Of a stretch of 64,000 bases of DNA, positions 8,992-17,189 are shown in pieces (position 1 is the stretch's first letter; the number at the start of each line of letters is the position of its first letter). The notes beneath the pieces are model-generated. The model ran no database searches, was not told the DNA's origin, and saw nothing but the letters and a program-made list of their open reading frames with translations. Origin of the DNA: Poriferisulfidus sp963668445 (lineage in GTDB: Bacteria > Pseudomonadota > Gammaproteobacteria > Poriferisulfidales > Poriferisulfidaceae); the NCBI GenBank assembly GCA_963668445.1, contig OY764335.1:1240001-1304000 (forward strand). Reading direction: 5' to 3'. A program made the translations under genes and the position numbers.

Positions 8992-10682
8992 CCGGAACTC
9001 CCTGCGGCCGCGCTGGCATGTGCATCCGGCGGCACGTTCAGAAGGCGCACCGCTTCCCAAGCCACGCGGCGGAAGACCGGCGCGGCCACCTCGCCGCCGA
9101 AGTACTTGCCGCCCTGCGGTTCATCCACCAGCACCAGCATGGCCAAGCGCGGATGGCGCCCTGGCACCAGGCCTCCGATCATGGCGACGTGATGGTGCTC
9201 GGAATAGGCGCCGCCGATCGACTTGCGCACCGTGCCAGTCTTGGCGGCCATGGTATAGCCCGGCAATTGCGCCCGCCAAGCCGTGCCTCCGGGTCTGGCG
9301 ACATGTTCCAACATGCGCAGCACCTGGTCGCAGATATTGCGGGGCAGCACGCGTACGCCCTCGGTGCGCGGCACCGCTAGGAAACTCAGCGTATGGCGCA
9401 CGCCGCGGTTGCCCAGCACCATGAAGGCTTGCGCCATATGCAGCGGCGTGGCCGACAGGCCGTAGCCGTAGCCGAGGCCGGCCTGGTCAAGGCGCACCCA
9501 TTGGTCCGGGGCATGCAGCACGCCCGCCGCTTCGCCGGGAAAGCCGGTGCGCATGGCCTGTCCGAAGCCGACGCTGTCGAACGTGCGCCAAAGCAACTGG
9601 CGCGGCATGTCAAGCGCCATCCGGGCCGCCGCCACATTGCTGGACTTGGCGAGCACGCCCTGCAAATCCAGCGGGCCGAAGTTGCGGACGTCGCGGATGG
9701 TGTGGCGGTCGAGGGTCCAGCGGCCCGGCGTCGTATCGATGCGCGTGTCGGGGCGGTATTTCCCGCTGGACAAGGCGGCCAGAGCCGTGAACGGCTTGAT
9801 GACCGAACCCGGCTCGTACAAATCGGTGACGGTGCGGTTGCGCCTCCGGGCCGGCGCGACGGCGCGGCGGCCGTTGGGATTGAACGACGGAGCCTGGGCC
9901 ATGGCCAGCACTTCGCCCGTCACTACGTCCAGCACCACGATCGAACCGCTGAGGGCCTGATGCTCGCGCACGGTACGCTCCAGTTCGCGGTAGGCGACGT
10001 ATTGCAGACCGCGGTGGATCGACAGGCGCACGTTTTCGCCATGCTTCGGCGCCTGCGTCTGATTCAGATCGGCAATGATCTGGCCGCGCCGGTCCTTGCG
10101 TACGCGCCGGGCTCCCGGCCGACCGCGCAACTGCGCGTCGAACGTCAGTTCCAGCCCCTCTTGGCCGATGTCGTCAATGTCGGTGCCGCCGATCAGTTGC
10201 GCCGCCGCCTCGCCAGCCGGATAATAGCGGCGGTACTCCGTCTGCAAATGAAGGCCGGGAATGCGCAAGTCGGCAAACTGCTGCGCCTGGTCGGGGGTGA
10301 TTTGCCGGCGCAAGTACATGAATTTCCTGTCCTGACGCTGCTCCAGCAGCTGCGCCAAGGCCGGCACGGAACTATCCAGCAGCCGTGCCAGTTCGCCGAA
10401 GCGTTCCTTCGCGGCCAACACGCGGGCTGGCTCCGCCCACACGGATTTGACCGGCGTGCTGATGGCCAGCGGCTCGCCATGCCGGTCCAACAGCATGCCG
10501 CGATGCGCCGGAATCGGCACCGTCCGAAGCTGTCGGCTTTCGCCTTGCGCCTGCAAGAATTCCCGCTGCGCGTATTGCAACTGCGCGACACGGGCGATCA
10601 GGGCGCAAGCCACCAGCAGGAACAGCACCGAGACGAAGCGGCGGCGCCAACTGCCGGCCGTATGGTTGGAGGCGGCAGTCAT
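8988..10682 (-). CDS. ftsI: Septal peptidoglycan transpeptidase FtsI (PBP3)
   Basis: FtsI cross-links septal peptidoglycan and partners FtsW. The 564-residue protein has a short cytoplasmic tail and one N-terminal membrane segment (FVSVLFLLVACALIARVA), a dimerisation domain containing RGMLLDRHGEPLA, and a transpeptidase domain with SVIK (active-site Ser in EPGSVIKPFTAL), SSN (AKSSNVAAARM) and KTGT. The ATG at 10682 overlaps the ftsL stop as ATGA. It is the only penicillin-binding protein encoded in this window. Confidence 0.97.
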   Translation of the reverse strand: MTAASNHTAGSWRRRFVSVLFLLVACALIARVAQLQYAQREFLQAQGESRQLRTVPIPAHRGMLLDRHGEPLAISTPVKSVWAEPARVLAAKERFGELARLLDSSVPALAQLLEQRQDRKFMYLRRQITPDQAQQFADLRIPGLHLQTEYRRYYPAGEAAAQLIGGTDIDDIGQEGLELTFDAQLRGRPGARRVRKDRRGQIIADLNQTQAPKHGENVRLSIHRGLQYVAYRELERTVREHQALSGSIVVLDVVTGEVLAMAQAPSFNPNGRRAVAPARRRNRTVTDLYEPGSVIKPFTALAALSSGKYRPDTRIDTTPGRWTLDRHTIRDVRNFGPLDLQGVLAKSSNVAAARMALDMPRQLLWRTFDSVGFGQAMRTGFPGEAAGVLHAPDQWVRLDQAGLGYGYGLSATPLHMAQAFMVLGNRGVRHTLSFLAVPRTEGVRVLPRNICDQVLRMLEHVARPGGTAWRAQLPGYTMAAKTGTVRKSIGGAYSEHHHVAMIGGLVPGRHPRLAMLVLVDEPQGGKYFGGEVAAPVFRRVAWEAVRLLNVPPDAHASAAAGSSG

Positions 10683-10945
10683 GGGCTGAGCAATTTGATT
10701 CTCGAAAGTTCGGGCCGAAGCATGCGTAACTGCTGCACAGCCTGCTGCTCGATGCGCGGATAGGCGGCCAATGCCCCCTGCTCCAGCAAGAGCCGGCCCC
10801 AATCGGTTTGCAGGCGGTGGTAAGCCTGCCTTTGCTCCTGAATCTGCTTGAACATCGCCTGATTGGCATGCTTCGCGTACACCACGCCGATGGCGGCGGC
10901 CAGATTGGCCAGCAGCAGGAAGCCCCACATGGTCATGCGGCGCAT
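10679..10945 (-). CDS. ftsL: Cell division protein FtsL
   Basis: FtsL is a small bitopic divisome protein that works with FtsB and FtsQ. The 88-residue product has one membrane segment (WGFLLLANLAAAIGVVYA) followed by a heptad-rich periplasmic coiled coil from about residue 25 to 80. Sequence conservation in this family is weak; the call rests on size, topology and its position between rsmH and ftsI. It overlaps rsmH by 13 bases and ftsI by four. Confidence 0.9.
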   Translation of the reverse strand: MRRMTMWGFLLLANLAAAIGVVYAKHANQAMFKQIQEQRQAYHRLQTDWGRLLLEQGALAAYPRIEQQAVQQLRMLRPELSRIKLLSP

Positions 10946-11862
10946 GGCAGTTTCCGGGCGCAGCGCAGGCGCGCCGAGCGGGCGCGCGGATTGCGGACTA
11001 TTTCCGCGGGCTCCGGACGCACCAAGGGCAAGACTTCCAGCATCGGGACGAACTTCGGCGCCGGCAGATGGCGGCGCACCGGCGGAGGCGTACTGTGCGT
11101 CCGCATGAAGCGCTTGACCATGCGGTCTTCAAGCGAGTGGAAACTGATGACCGCCAGCCGCGCTTCGTCCGCCAGCATCTCCGGCACACGTTCCAGCAGA
11201 CGCGCCAACTGTTCCAGTTCGCGATTGACGACGATCCGGACCGCCTGGAAACTGCGCGTCGCCGGATGCCGTCGCGCCGAAGCCGCCGGCACGACCCTCT
11301 CGACCAACTGCGCCAAGTCCCGCGTACGGGTCAGCGGCGCCTGCTGGCGGGCCGCGACAATGGCGCGGGCAATGCGCCGGGCATGGCGCTCCTCGCCAAA
11401 CTCCCGCAATGCCCCAGCAATCTCCTGTTCGCCAGCCCGCTCCAGCCAATCCGCCGCTGTAGGCCCGTCCTGATTCATGCGCATATCCAAAGGCCCGTCA
11501 TGGCGAAAGCTGAAACCGCGCTCGGGCTGGTCGATCTGTGCGGAGGACACGCCCAAATCCAGCAGCAGGCCGTCAATCTTGCGCGGCGGCCCGAAGGCGT
11601 GCACATGCTCCGGAAGCTGCGCGAACGAATCCTGCGCCACGCGCACGCGCGCATCGCCTCCCAACGCCTGCCGCGCATGGGCGCAGGCTTCGGGATCGCA
11701 ATCGAACAGCCACAAGCGGCCGTGCGGGCCGAGTCGCCTGAGGATCTCGCGCGCATGCCCGCCGCGCCCGTAAGTGCCGTCCACGTACCAGCCGTCCGCC
11801 CGAATCTGCAGTCGTGCAATGGCTTCAGGCAACAGAACCGGTTCATGCGCATGCTCCGACAC
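10933..11862 (-). CDS. rsmH: 16S rRNA m4C1402 methyltransferase
   Basis: RsmH (formerly MraW) methylates N4 of C1402 in 16S rRNA using S-adenosylmethionine. Motifs: DGTYGRGGHAREIL (SAM binding), LLLDLGVSSAQIDQPERGFS, and SFHSLEDRMVKRF near the C-terminus. The GTG at 11862, two bases after the mraZ stop, gives 309 residues and begins SEHAHEPVLLPEAI as in homologues. An ATG at 11925 would extend the protein by 21 residues into mraZ, but its GAGGA sits only one base from the start and the extension lacks family similarity. Confidence 0.95.
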   Translation of the reverse strand: MSEHAHEPVLLPEAIARLQIRADGWYVDGTYGRGGHAREILRRLGPHGRLWLFDCDPEACAHARQALGGDARVRVAQDSFAQLPEHVHAFGPPRKIDGLLLDLGVSSAQIDQPERGFSFRHDGPLDMRMNQDGPTAADWLERAGEQEIAGALREFGEERHARRIARAIVAARQQAPLTRTRDLAQLVERVVPAASARRHPATRSFQAVRIVVNRELEQLARLLERVPEMLADEARLAVISFHSLEDRMVKRFMRTHSTPPPVRRHLPAPKFVPMLEVLPLVRPEPAEIVRNPRARSARLRCARKLPCAA

Positions 11863-11864
11863 GG

Positions 11865-12314
11865 CTATAGCCGAATCCGTTTCAGGGTCTCCGTCAACTG
11901 CGGGTCGTTCAGGCGCCGGTTCCATTCCTCGACACGCTCGCGGGCGTTCTCTTGTGAGCGCACCACGAATTTCTCGTTCTGCCCCATCAATTTCGCTTCG
12001 CGCTGCAAATCGGCATAGTCGCGCAAGGCCGGTGCCAGCAGCAGGCGGCCCTGGCTGTCCAACACGCGCTCGTCAGCATGGCCCAGCAACATCTCGAGCA
12101 TGTCCCGGTGCACGGGGTCGCTGCCGGAAAGGGTCTTCAAATCCGCCTCGACCTGTTGCCAGGTCGGCCACGGATAAATCGCGATGCTGTAGGTGAAGAA
12201 CATGGTCGCCACCACGCGCCCGCCGCATTGCTCTTGCAAGACGTCGCGAAATCGGGACGGCATGGTGATGCGCCCTTTCCCATCCATGGTCAACAAGAAT
12301 GAACCCCGGTACAT
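11865..12314 (-). CDS. mraZ: Transcriptional regulator MraZ
   Basis: MraZ is an AbrB-fold DNA-binding protein that heads and controls dcw clusters. The 149-residue product opens with MYRGSFLLTMDGKGRITMPS, the first of two AbrB-like halves; the second carries LDSQGRLLLAPALRDYA around residue 80. The ATG at 12314 has AAGGGAG six bases upstream, whereas the longer open frame upstream (to 12371) is AT-rich and overlaps a promoter. Length agrees with E. coli MraZ (152). Confidence 0.96.
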   Translation of the reverse strand: MYRGSFLLTMDGKGRITMPSRFRDVLQEQCGGRVVATMFFTYSIAIYPWPTWQQVEADLKTLSGSDPVHRDMLEMLLGHADERVLDSQGRLLLAPALRDYADLQREAKLMGQNEKFVVRSQENARERVEEWNRRLNDPQLTETLKRIRL

Positions 12315-12353
12315 GCGCGGCTCCCTTCCCCACATAAATCCACGAAAAGCTAT

Positions 12354-12381
12354 TTTATACCACTTTTTCAAAAAATGGCAA
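12354..12381 (-). promoter_or_regulatory. Probable sigma-70 promoter of the mraZ (dcw) operon
   Basis: On the minus strand TTGCCA (12381-12376) is followed after 16 bases by TATAAA (12359-12354). Transcription would begin near 12347, about 33 bases before the mraZ ATG. The surrounding DNA is very AT-rich in an otherwise GC-rich region. I saw no convincing tandem TGGGN MraZ boxes beside it. Confidence 0.55.
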
Positions 12382-12824
12382 CACCTAGAACATTCTTGTA
12401 AAATATTATATAACTATATACAAAATATTATATTTTTATGAATGCATTCTCTGCTTTATCCTAAATCGCGCCGAATCCTTTCCCCACTTTTACAGGAAAA
12501 CTCCTCCCGCTACGCACCGTGCCTTGCGCCTTGCAAAGCCTGAAGCTTCCCCGAATTCCTGTCGCACGGGCAAAGCTCAGGGCATCATTAGGACGACTTG
12601 AAGCCCACGCTCGAAGATTCGTTCCAAGCAAGCTCCAAAAGATTCATGAAAATCCATTCGTTCGGGGCAGAACCTCAATCCGCACTCCACACGCGAGCAG
12701 GCTGCGGCCCTACTTGGCGCAGACCATTCCGGTTCTTGCTGTTAACATAGGAACCGGTTTATGCAGACTGCTCGCACATGACCCCCCAACGCCCTACGGC
12801 TGGACTGGCCTCGCCGACCGATCC
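12382..12824. other. Intergenic region between mraZ and the yffB-like gene, partly AT-rich
   Basis: No gene is supported here. Bases 12382-12450 are strikingly AT-rich, with runs such as AAATATTATATAACTATATAC, and contain several possible -10 elements for both directions. The rest (12451-12824) has ordinary GC content. Its plus-strand open frame leads into the yffB-like gene but shows no protein-like pattern before the ATG at 12825. Confidence 0.6.
12729..12765 (+). promoter_or_regulatory. Inverted repeat overlapping a possible promoter upstream of the yffB-dapE pair
   Basis: CCGGTTC (12729-12735) and GAACCGG (12751-12757) form a perfect 7-base inverted repeat around GTTAAC. A weak promoter-like pair, TTGCTG (12736-12741) and TATGCA (12760-12765) with 18 bases between, overlaps it. 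The arrangement resembles an operator within a promoter. No regulator is identified and the promoter match is poor. Confidence 0.3.
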
Positions 12825-13178
12825 ATGATCACGGTCTACGGCATCCCGAATTGCGACAAGGTTCGCAACGTACGCAAGCAACTGGACCGACGGGGCCTTG
12901 CGCATCGGTTCCACGATGTCCGCGCCGACGGCCTGACGCCCGACCAGGTGCGCGTCTGGCTGGCCGAACTGGGTGCGGACGCATTGCTCAACCGCCGCAG
13001 CGCCACATGGCGGCAACTGCCTGCGGTCGAACGCTCCGGCCTGACGACGACCCGCGCCGTCCAACTGATACTGGCCCATCCCACGCTGCTGCAACGCCCC
13101 TTGCTGGACATCGACGGCACCTTGCGCATCGGCTATGACGAAGCCGCCTGCGCCCTGCCGCAGGAGCATCGGCCATGA
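12825..13178 (+). CDS. ArsC/Spx-family protein, YffB-like
   Basis: A 117-residue thioredoxin-fold protein of the ArsC family. It opens MITVYGIPNCDKVRNVRKQL, with the single family cysteine in PNCDK, and continues with VRADGLTPDQVRVWLAELG and LNRRSATWRQL. E. coli yffB has the same pattern and also lies directly upstream of dapE. Its biochemical role is unknown, and arsenate reduction is not implied because arsenic genes are absent. The stop overlaps the dapE start as ATGA, so the two are co-translated. Confidence 0.88.
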   Translation: MITVYGIPNCDKVRNVRKQLDRRGLAHRFHDVRADGLTPDQVRVWLAELGADALLNRRSATWRQLPAVERSGLTTTRAVQLILAHPTLLQRPLLDIDGTLRIGYDEAACALPQEHRP

Positions 13179-14302
13179 CGGACGTTCTGGAACTCGCATG
13201 CGCCCTTATCGAACGCCCTTCCGTCACACCGGATGACGCCGGCTGCCAAGACCTGATCGCCAACACTCTTGCGCCGCATGGCTTCGTCGCCGAAGCCATG
13301 CCCGCTGGCGATGTCGCCAACTTGTGGCTCCGGCACGGCGCCGCCGAGCCCCTGCTCATGTTTGCCGGACACACCGATGTCGTGCCACCCGGACCGGTCG
13401 CGCAATGGAGCAGCGAACCGTTCGCCCCGACCGTCCGTGACGGCTGCCTGTACGGCCGCGGCGCCGCCGACATGAAAGGTTCCGTCGCCGCCATGGCGAT
13501 GGCCTGCGCCGAATACGTCGCGCAGCAACCGGAACACGCCGGCTCCATCGGCCTCCTGCTGACCAGCGACGAAGAAGGCCCCGCCGTCGACGGCACGCGT
13601 GCGGCCATGGAAGCGCTCAAGGCCCGCGGCGAGACGCCCCGCTGGTGCCTCGTAGGCGAACCCAGTTGCCGCGAACGGCTCGGCGACACCCTCAAGAACG
13701 GCCGCCGCGGATCGCTCTCCGGCCGGCTGGCCGTACAAGGCATCCAGGGGCATATCGCCTACCCCGATCTCTGCGACAACCCGATCCACCGCTTCAGCCC
13801 GGTCCTGCAGCAGCTCGTCGAAGCGCATTGGGACCGCGGCAACGACGACTTCCCCCCGACCCGATTCCAGATTTCGAACCTGAACAGCGGCACCGGCGCC
13901 GGCAATGTCATCCCCGGCGAATTGACCGCCGATTTCAACTGGCGCCATTCCACCGAAGTGACGGCCGAGCAATTGAAGGCCCGGCTCCAAGACGTGCTTC
14001 GGCAAGCCGGCCTCGACTTCCGCCTCGATTGGCAAGAGCCGAGCCGCCCGTATCTGACGCCGGCCGGCGCCCTGACCCAAGCCTGCCAGAATGCGATCGC
14101 CGATGTGCTCGGCGTGCCGGCCGCACTCAGTACCGAAGGCGGCACTTCGGACGGCCGCTTCATTCGCCCGACCGGCGCCGAAGTCGTCGAATTCGGGCCG
14201 GTCAACCGCAGCATCCACAAGATCGACGAGCATGTCGCGATCCGGGATCTGGAACAGCTCGTGCCGGCCTACCGCGCCATCATCGAGAATCTGCTCGGCT
14301 GA
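13175..14302 (+). CDS. dapE: Succinyl-diaminopimelate desuccinylase
   Basis: DapE removes succinate from N-succinyl-LL-diaminopimelate in the lysine and meso-DAP pathway. The 375-residue M20-family metallopeptidase has the metal-binding FAGHTDVVPPGP (His, Asp), GRGAADMKGS (bridging Asp), TSDEEGPAVDGT (catalytic Glu pair), GEPS, and the C-terminal histidine in RSIHKIDEHV. Length is the family's usual 375-377. Convergent with the exonuclease gene, 15 bases away. It supplies the diaminopimelate that MurE uses. Confidence 0.97.
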   Translation: MTDVLELACALIERPSVTPDDAGCQDLIANTLAPHGFVAEAMPAGDVANLWLRHGAAEPLLMFAGHTDVVPPGPVAQWSSEPFAPTVRDGCLYGRGAADMKGSVAAMAMACAEYVAQQPEHAGSIGLLLTSDEEGPAVDGTRAAMEALKARGETPRWCLVGEPSCRERLGDTLKNGRRGSLSGRLAVQGIQGHIAYPDLCDNPIHRFSPVLQQLVEAHWDRGNDDFPPTRFQISNLNSGTGAGNVIPGELTADFNWRHSTEVTAEQLKARLQDVLRQAGLDFRLDWQEPSRPYLTPAGALTQACQNAIADVLGVPAALSTEGGTSDGRFIRPTGAEVVEFGPVNRSIHKIDEHVAIRDLEQLVPAYRAIIENLLG

Positions 14303-14317
14303 TCGGCCGCGCCGCCG

Positions 14318-15127
14318 TCAGCCCGCCGCGAGAAGCGGATCCCGGCTGCGGTCCCAGCGCTCCAGAAACGCATGGAAATGCGGATGATCCTCCTCCTCGA
14401 GATAGGAATGCAGCTGGTCGCATATTTCGACGTACTCGTCCCGGATCAGATTCCCGCGCATGTACTCGAAGCGCAGCAGAATCAGATACGTGATCAGCGC
14501 ATCGGTTTCGCAATAGTGCCGAATATCCTCTAGCCGGCCGTCCCGATAAGCCGGCCAGACCTCCGCGCCGGACATGTCCGATTTGCCCGGGAAGCCCAGT
14601 GCCACAGCGCAATCGTCCAGTCCGACAGCGGCACGCAGGTTGTAGCGCGACAACACATCCATCAAATCCAGATGCCGCTCATGATAGCGGCTGATGTAGT
14701 TGTTGTAGCGGAACTCGCGCTCATGCTCGCCCGTCTCCCAAAAGCGGGCGGCGCTAATGCCGTGGTGCATGGCCCGATAATTCAGCACCGGCAAATCGAA
14801 GCCGTTGCCGTTCCAGGATACGAGCCGCGGCGCCGCACGCTCAATGCCATCGTAGAAGCTGCGCAGGATGGCTTCCTCATCCGCCTGCAAATTCTCCAGC
14901 GATTTGACGACCAGCACCTGCTCGGTGCGGTACACCACGGAGATGCACACGACGCGCTGCAACTGGAGCGGCTGAAACGGATGCCCATCGGTTTTCTGCA
15001 TCCGCAACTGCTCCATGGCGCGCACCACATCCTCATCAGACAGATCGTCGCCTAGTTTATGGATCCGGCGTCCGAGCTGGACATCCGGAATGGTTTCAAC
15101 ATCGAACACCAGCACATCGCTAATCAT
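14318..15127 (-). CDS. Predicted 3'-5' exonuclease, PolB-like DEDDy family
   Basis: A 269-residue protein of the predicted PolB-like 3'-5' exonuclease family (PF10108). Likely DEDD residues: Asp/Glu in FDVETIPD, Asp in WNGNGFDLPVL, and Asp in HYCETDALITYLI, whose YxxxD spacing is the DEDDy form. LDDCAVALGFPGK matches family members. The ATG at 15127 has AGGGG nine bases upstream; an in-frame GTG at 15160 is the alternative. Its start overlaps the end of cysM by eight bases. The biological role of this family is not well defined. Confidence 0.85.
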   Translation of the reverse strand: MISDVLVFDVETIPDVQLGRRIHKLGDDLSDEDVVRAMEQLRMQKTDGHPFQPLQLQRVVCISVVYRTEQVLVVKSLENLQADEEAILRSFYDGIERAAPRLVSWNGNGFDLPVLNYRAMHHGISAARFWETGEHEREFRYNNYISRYHERHLDLMDVLSRYNLRAAVGLDDCAVALGFPGKSDMSGAEVWPAYRDGRLEDIRHYCETDALITYLILLRFEYMRGNLIRDEYVEICDQLHSYLEEEDHPHFHAFLERWDRSRDPLLAAG

Positions 15128-16013
15128 GATGAAAGACCCCTGAAGATAAATACCGGTCACCCCGGTCGCAAATAATGACAGCGACGACCGCCCCCGGCGC
15201 CGCGTCGGTGGCTACCTGAAGGGCCGCGTGCATGCAGCCCCCCGAGGAAATTCCCGCGAAGATGCCTTCGCGCTTTGCCAGCACGCGCATGCAATCCTCC
15301 GCGTCCGCACGCGTGACATCGATCTCGCGATCAATCACTTCGTCCTCCTTGATCTCCGGCACGTAGCCCTCCGGCCAGCGCCGGATGCCCGGAATGGCCG
15401 AACCGTCCGCCGGCTGCACGCCGACCACTTCGATCGCCGGATTCCGCTCTTTCAAGTAGCGCCCGGCACCGCTGATCGTACCCGTCGTGCCCATGGAGGA
15501 AACAAAGTGCGTCAGTTCGCCGCCGGTGTCCCGCCACAATTCCGGGCCGGTGCTGCGGTAATGCGCGTCGGAATTGTCTGGATTATCGAACTGATTCAAG
15601 ATGTGCGCGTCGCCGGCGCGGTGCATCGCCAAGGCCCGGTCCCGCGCTCCTTCCATGCCCTCCGCCTCGCTGACCAGGATCAGCTCCGCACCGAATGCCT
15701 GCATGGTCTGCCGCCGCTCCAAGCTCATGTTCTCCGGCATGATCAGCACCATACGATAGCCGCGAATCGCCGCTGCCATCGCCAGCGCAATGCCGGTATT
15801 GCCGCTGGTGGCTTCGACCAGCGCATCGCCCGGCCGAATGTCGCCGCGCTGCTCCGCCGCGTTGATCATCTGGATCGCCGGACGATCTTTCACCGAGCCG
15901 GCCGGATTGTCGCCTTCCAGCTTCGCCAGCACGGTCGCGCCCGCCGGCTCCATGCGTTGCAGACGCACCAGCGGCGTACCGCCGATGCATGCCTCGATGG
16001 TCGGATACTTCAT
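15120..16013 (-). CDS. cysM: Cysteine synthase B
   Basis: CysM makes cysteine from O-acetylserine and sulfide (or thiosulfate to S-sulfocysteine) with PLP. The 297-residue protein has the PLP lysine in NPAGSVKDRPA, the phosphate-binding TSGNTGIALAM, SSMGTTGTISG, and the C-terminal AIICDRGDRYLS. The stretch GIRRWPEGYVPEI favours CysM over CysK. The ATG at 16013 overlaps the acpS stop as ATGA. It is one of only two sulfur-assimilation loci in the window; the other is the CysD-N-C fusion. Confidence 0.93.
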   Translation of the reverse strand: MKYPTIEACIGGTPLVRLQRMEPAGATVLAKLEGDNPAGSVKDRPAIQMINAAEQRGDIRPGDALVEATSGNTGIALAMAAAIRGYRMVLIMPENMSLERRQTMQAFGAELILVSEAEGMEGARDRALAMHRAGDAHILNQFDNPDNSDAHYRSTGPELWRDTGGELTHFVSSMGTTGTISGAGRYLKERNPAIEVVGVQPADGSAIPGIRRWPEGYVPEIKEDEVIDREIDVTRADAEDCMRVLAKREGIFAGISSGGCMHAALQVATDAAPGAVVAVIICDRGDRYLSSGVFHHD

Positions 16014-16381
16014 GCCTCCCCCAGCGCCACCGCATGTGCCACCGCATAATCGCGTTCGTCCGCAACGCTCAGGTGCAGCACCGCACGCGCCTGCGGAAGA
16101 TCCGCCGCCACCCGGGCGCACGGCCGGCCGGCCGCGTCATGCTCGACCACGATGCGGCTCCACCACAAGCCCTGCCCCATGCCGCAGCCCAGCGCCTTGC
16201 CGATCGCTTCCTTCGCAACGAAGCGCTTAGCCAAAAAAGCCGCCGGTTCCGGAGCGGCTTCGAACTGCGGCCATTCGGCCGGCGCCAGAATGCGTCGCGC
16301 AAAGCGCCGCCCGTGCCGCGCATGCGCCAGCGCCACCCGGCGGATGTCGACGATGTCGGTGCCGATGCCGATCAGGTTCAT
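16010..16381 (-). CDS. acpS: Holo-[acyl-carrier-protein] synthase
   Basis: AcpS transfers 4'-phosphopantetheine from CoA to acyl carrier protein. The 123-residue product shows the two conserved motifs GIGTDIVDIRRV (metal-binding Asp) and FLAKRFVAKEAIGKALG (catalytic Glu and Lys). The ATG at 16381 overlaps the pdxJ stop as ATGA. The pdxJ-acpS order is the same as in E. coli. Length is usual (about 126). Confidence 0.95.
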   Translation of the reverse strand: MNLIGIGTDIVDIRRVALAHARHGRRFARRILAPAEWPQFEAAPEPAAFLAKRFVAKEAIGKALGCGMGQGLWWSRIVVEHDAAGRPCARVAADLPQARAVLHLSVADERDYAVAHAVALGEA

Positions 16382-17109
16382 GCCGCCGCAATCGCACGGC
16401 GCATTTCCTGCACCGCCGCCTCCAAGCCCGTCATCACTGCTTGGCACACAATGGCATGGCCGATGTTCAGCTCGTGGATTCCGGGAATCGCTGCGACCGA
16501 CGCCACATTGCCGCAATGCAGGCCGTGTCCGGCATTCACCGTCAACCGTTCCCGTGCATAGCGCGTCGCATCAGCCAGCCGCGCCAATTCCGCTGCGCAT
16601 GCGTCGGGCGTCGAGGCGTTCGCGTACGGACCGGTATGCAGTTCCACCGCCTGAGCCCCCGCTTCGACGGCCGCATCAACCGCAGCGCGGTCCGGCTCGA
16701 CGAACAGCGACACCCGGATGCCCGCCGCACGCAGCCGGGCGCATGCCTCGCGAATGCGTTCCAAAGCCGCCGCCACATCCAACCCGCCTTCCGTCGTCAG
16801 TTCTTCGCGCCGCTCCGGCACCAAGCAACAGTAGTCCGGACCGACGCGCTCGGCAATCTCCAGCATCTCCTCCAGCACTGCCATCTCCAAATTCAGTGTC
16901 CCTTGCACTTGCTGCCGCGCCAGCTCGACATCTGCCAACTGGATATGCCGCCGGTCTTCGCGCAGATGCATGGTGATGCCATTCGCGCCGGCCGCTTCCA
17001 CGCGACGGATCGCCTCACCCAAATCCGGATACGGCGTATGCCGTTGCTGACGCAGCGTCGCAATGTGGTCGACATTCACGCCCAATCTTACATCCGCCAT
17101 GGCATGCAT
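16378..17109 (-). CDS. pdxJ: Pyridoxine 5'-phosphate synthase
   Basis: PdxJ condenses 1-deoxyxylulose 5-phosphate with 3-amino-2-oxopropyl phosphate to form pyridoxine 5'-phosphate. The 243-residue TIM barrel contains LGVNVDHIATLRQQR at the N-terminus, HLREDRRHIQ, CLVPERREELTTEGG, and LTVNAGHGLHCGN. Start at ATG 17109; the ATG at 17100 (MADVRLG) is equally close to family N-termini and neither has a strong Shine-Dalgarno site. It precedes acpS in the same operon. Confidence 0.96.
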   Translation of the reverse strand: MHAMADVRLGVNVDHIATLRQQRHTPYPDLGEAIRRVEAAGANGITMHLREDRRHIQLADVELARQQVQGTLNLEMAVLEEMLEIAERVGPDYCCLVPERREELTTEGGLDVAAALERIREACARLRAAGIRVSLFVEPDRAAVDAAVEAGAQAVELHTGPYANASTPDACAAELARLADATRYARERLTVNAGHGLHCGNVASVAAIPGIHELNIGHAIVCQAVMTGLEAAVQEMRRAIAAA

Positions 17110-17189
17110 GAAATAGCAGTCTTAAAGAGACTCTACCATGCCGGCTTCCCGGCGTGGCGTCCATCTCCCCTGCACGCGCCCTCCCCGCG

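Noticed and set aside
12345..12470. AT-rich block as a replication origin
   Set aside because: Only one weak DnaA-box-like sequence (TTATCCTAA, 7 of 9) is nearby, and none of the usual origin genes (dnaA, dnaN, gidA, parAB) are present.
12320..12490. MraZ-binding boxes (GTGGGGAA seen twice on the minus strand, near 12330 and 12485)
   Set aside because: MraZ operators are closely spaced tandem TGGGN repeats. These two copies are about 150 bases apart, and one is mainly the mraZ ribosome site.
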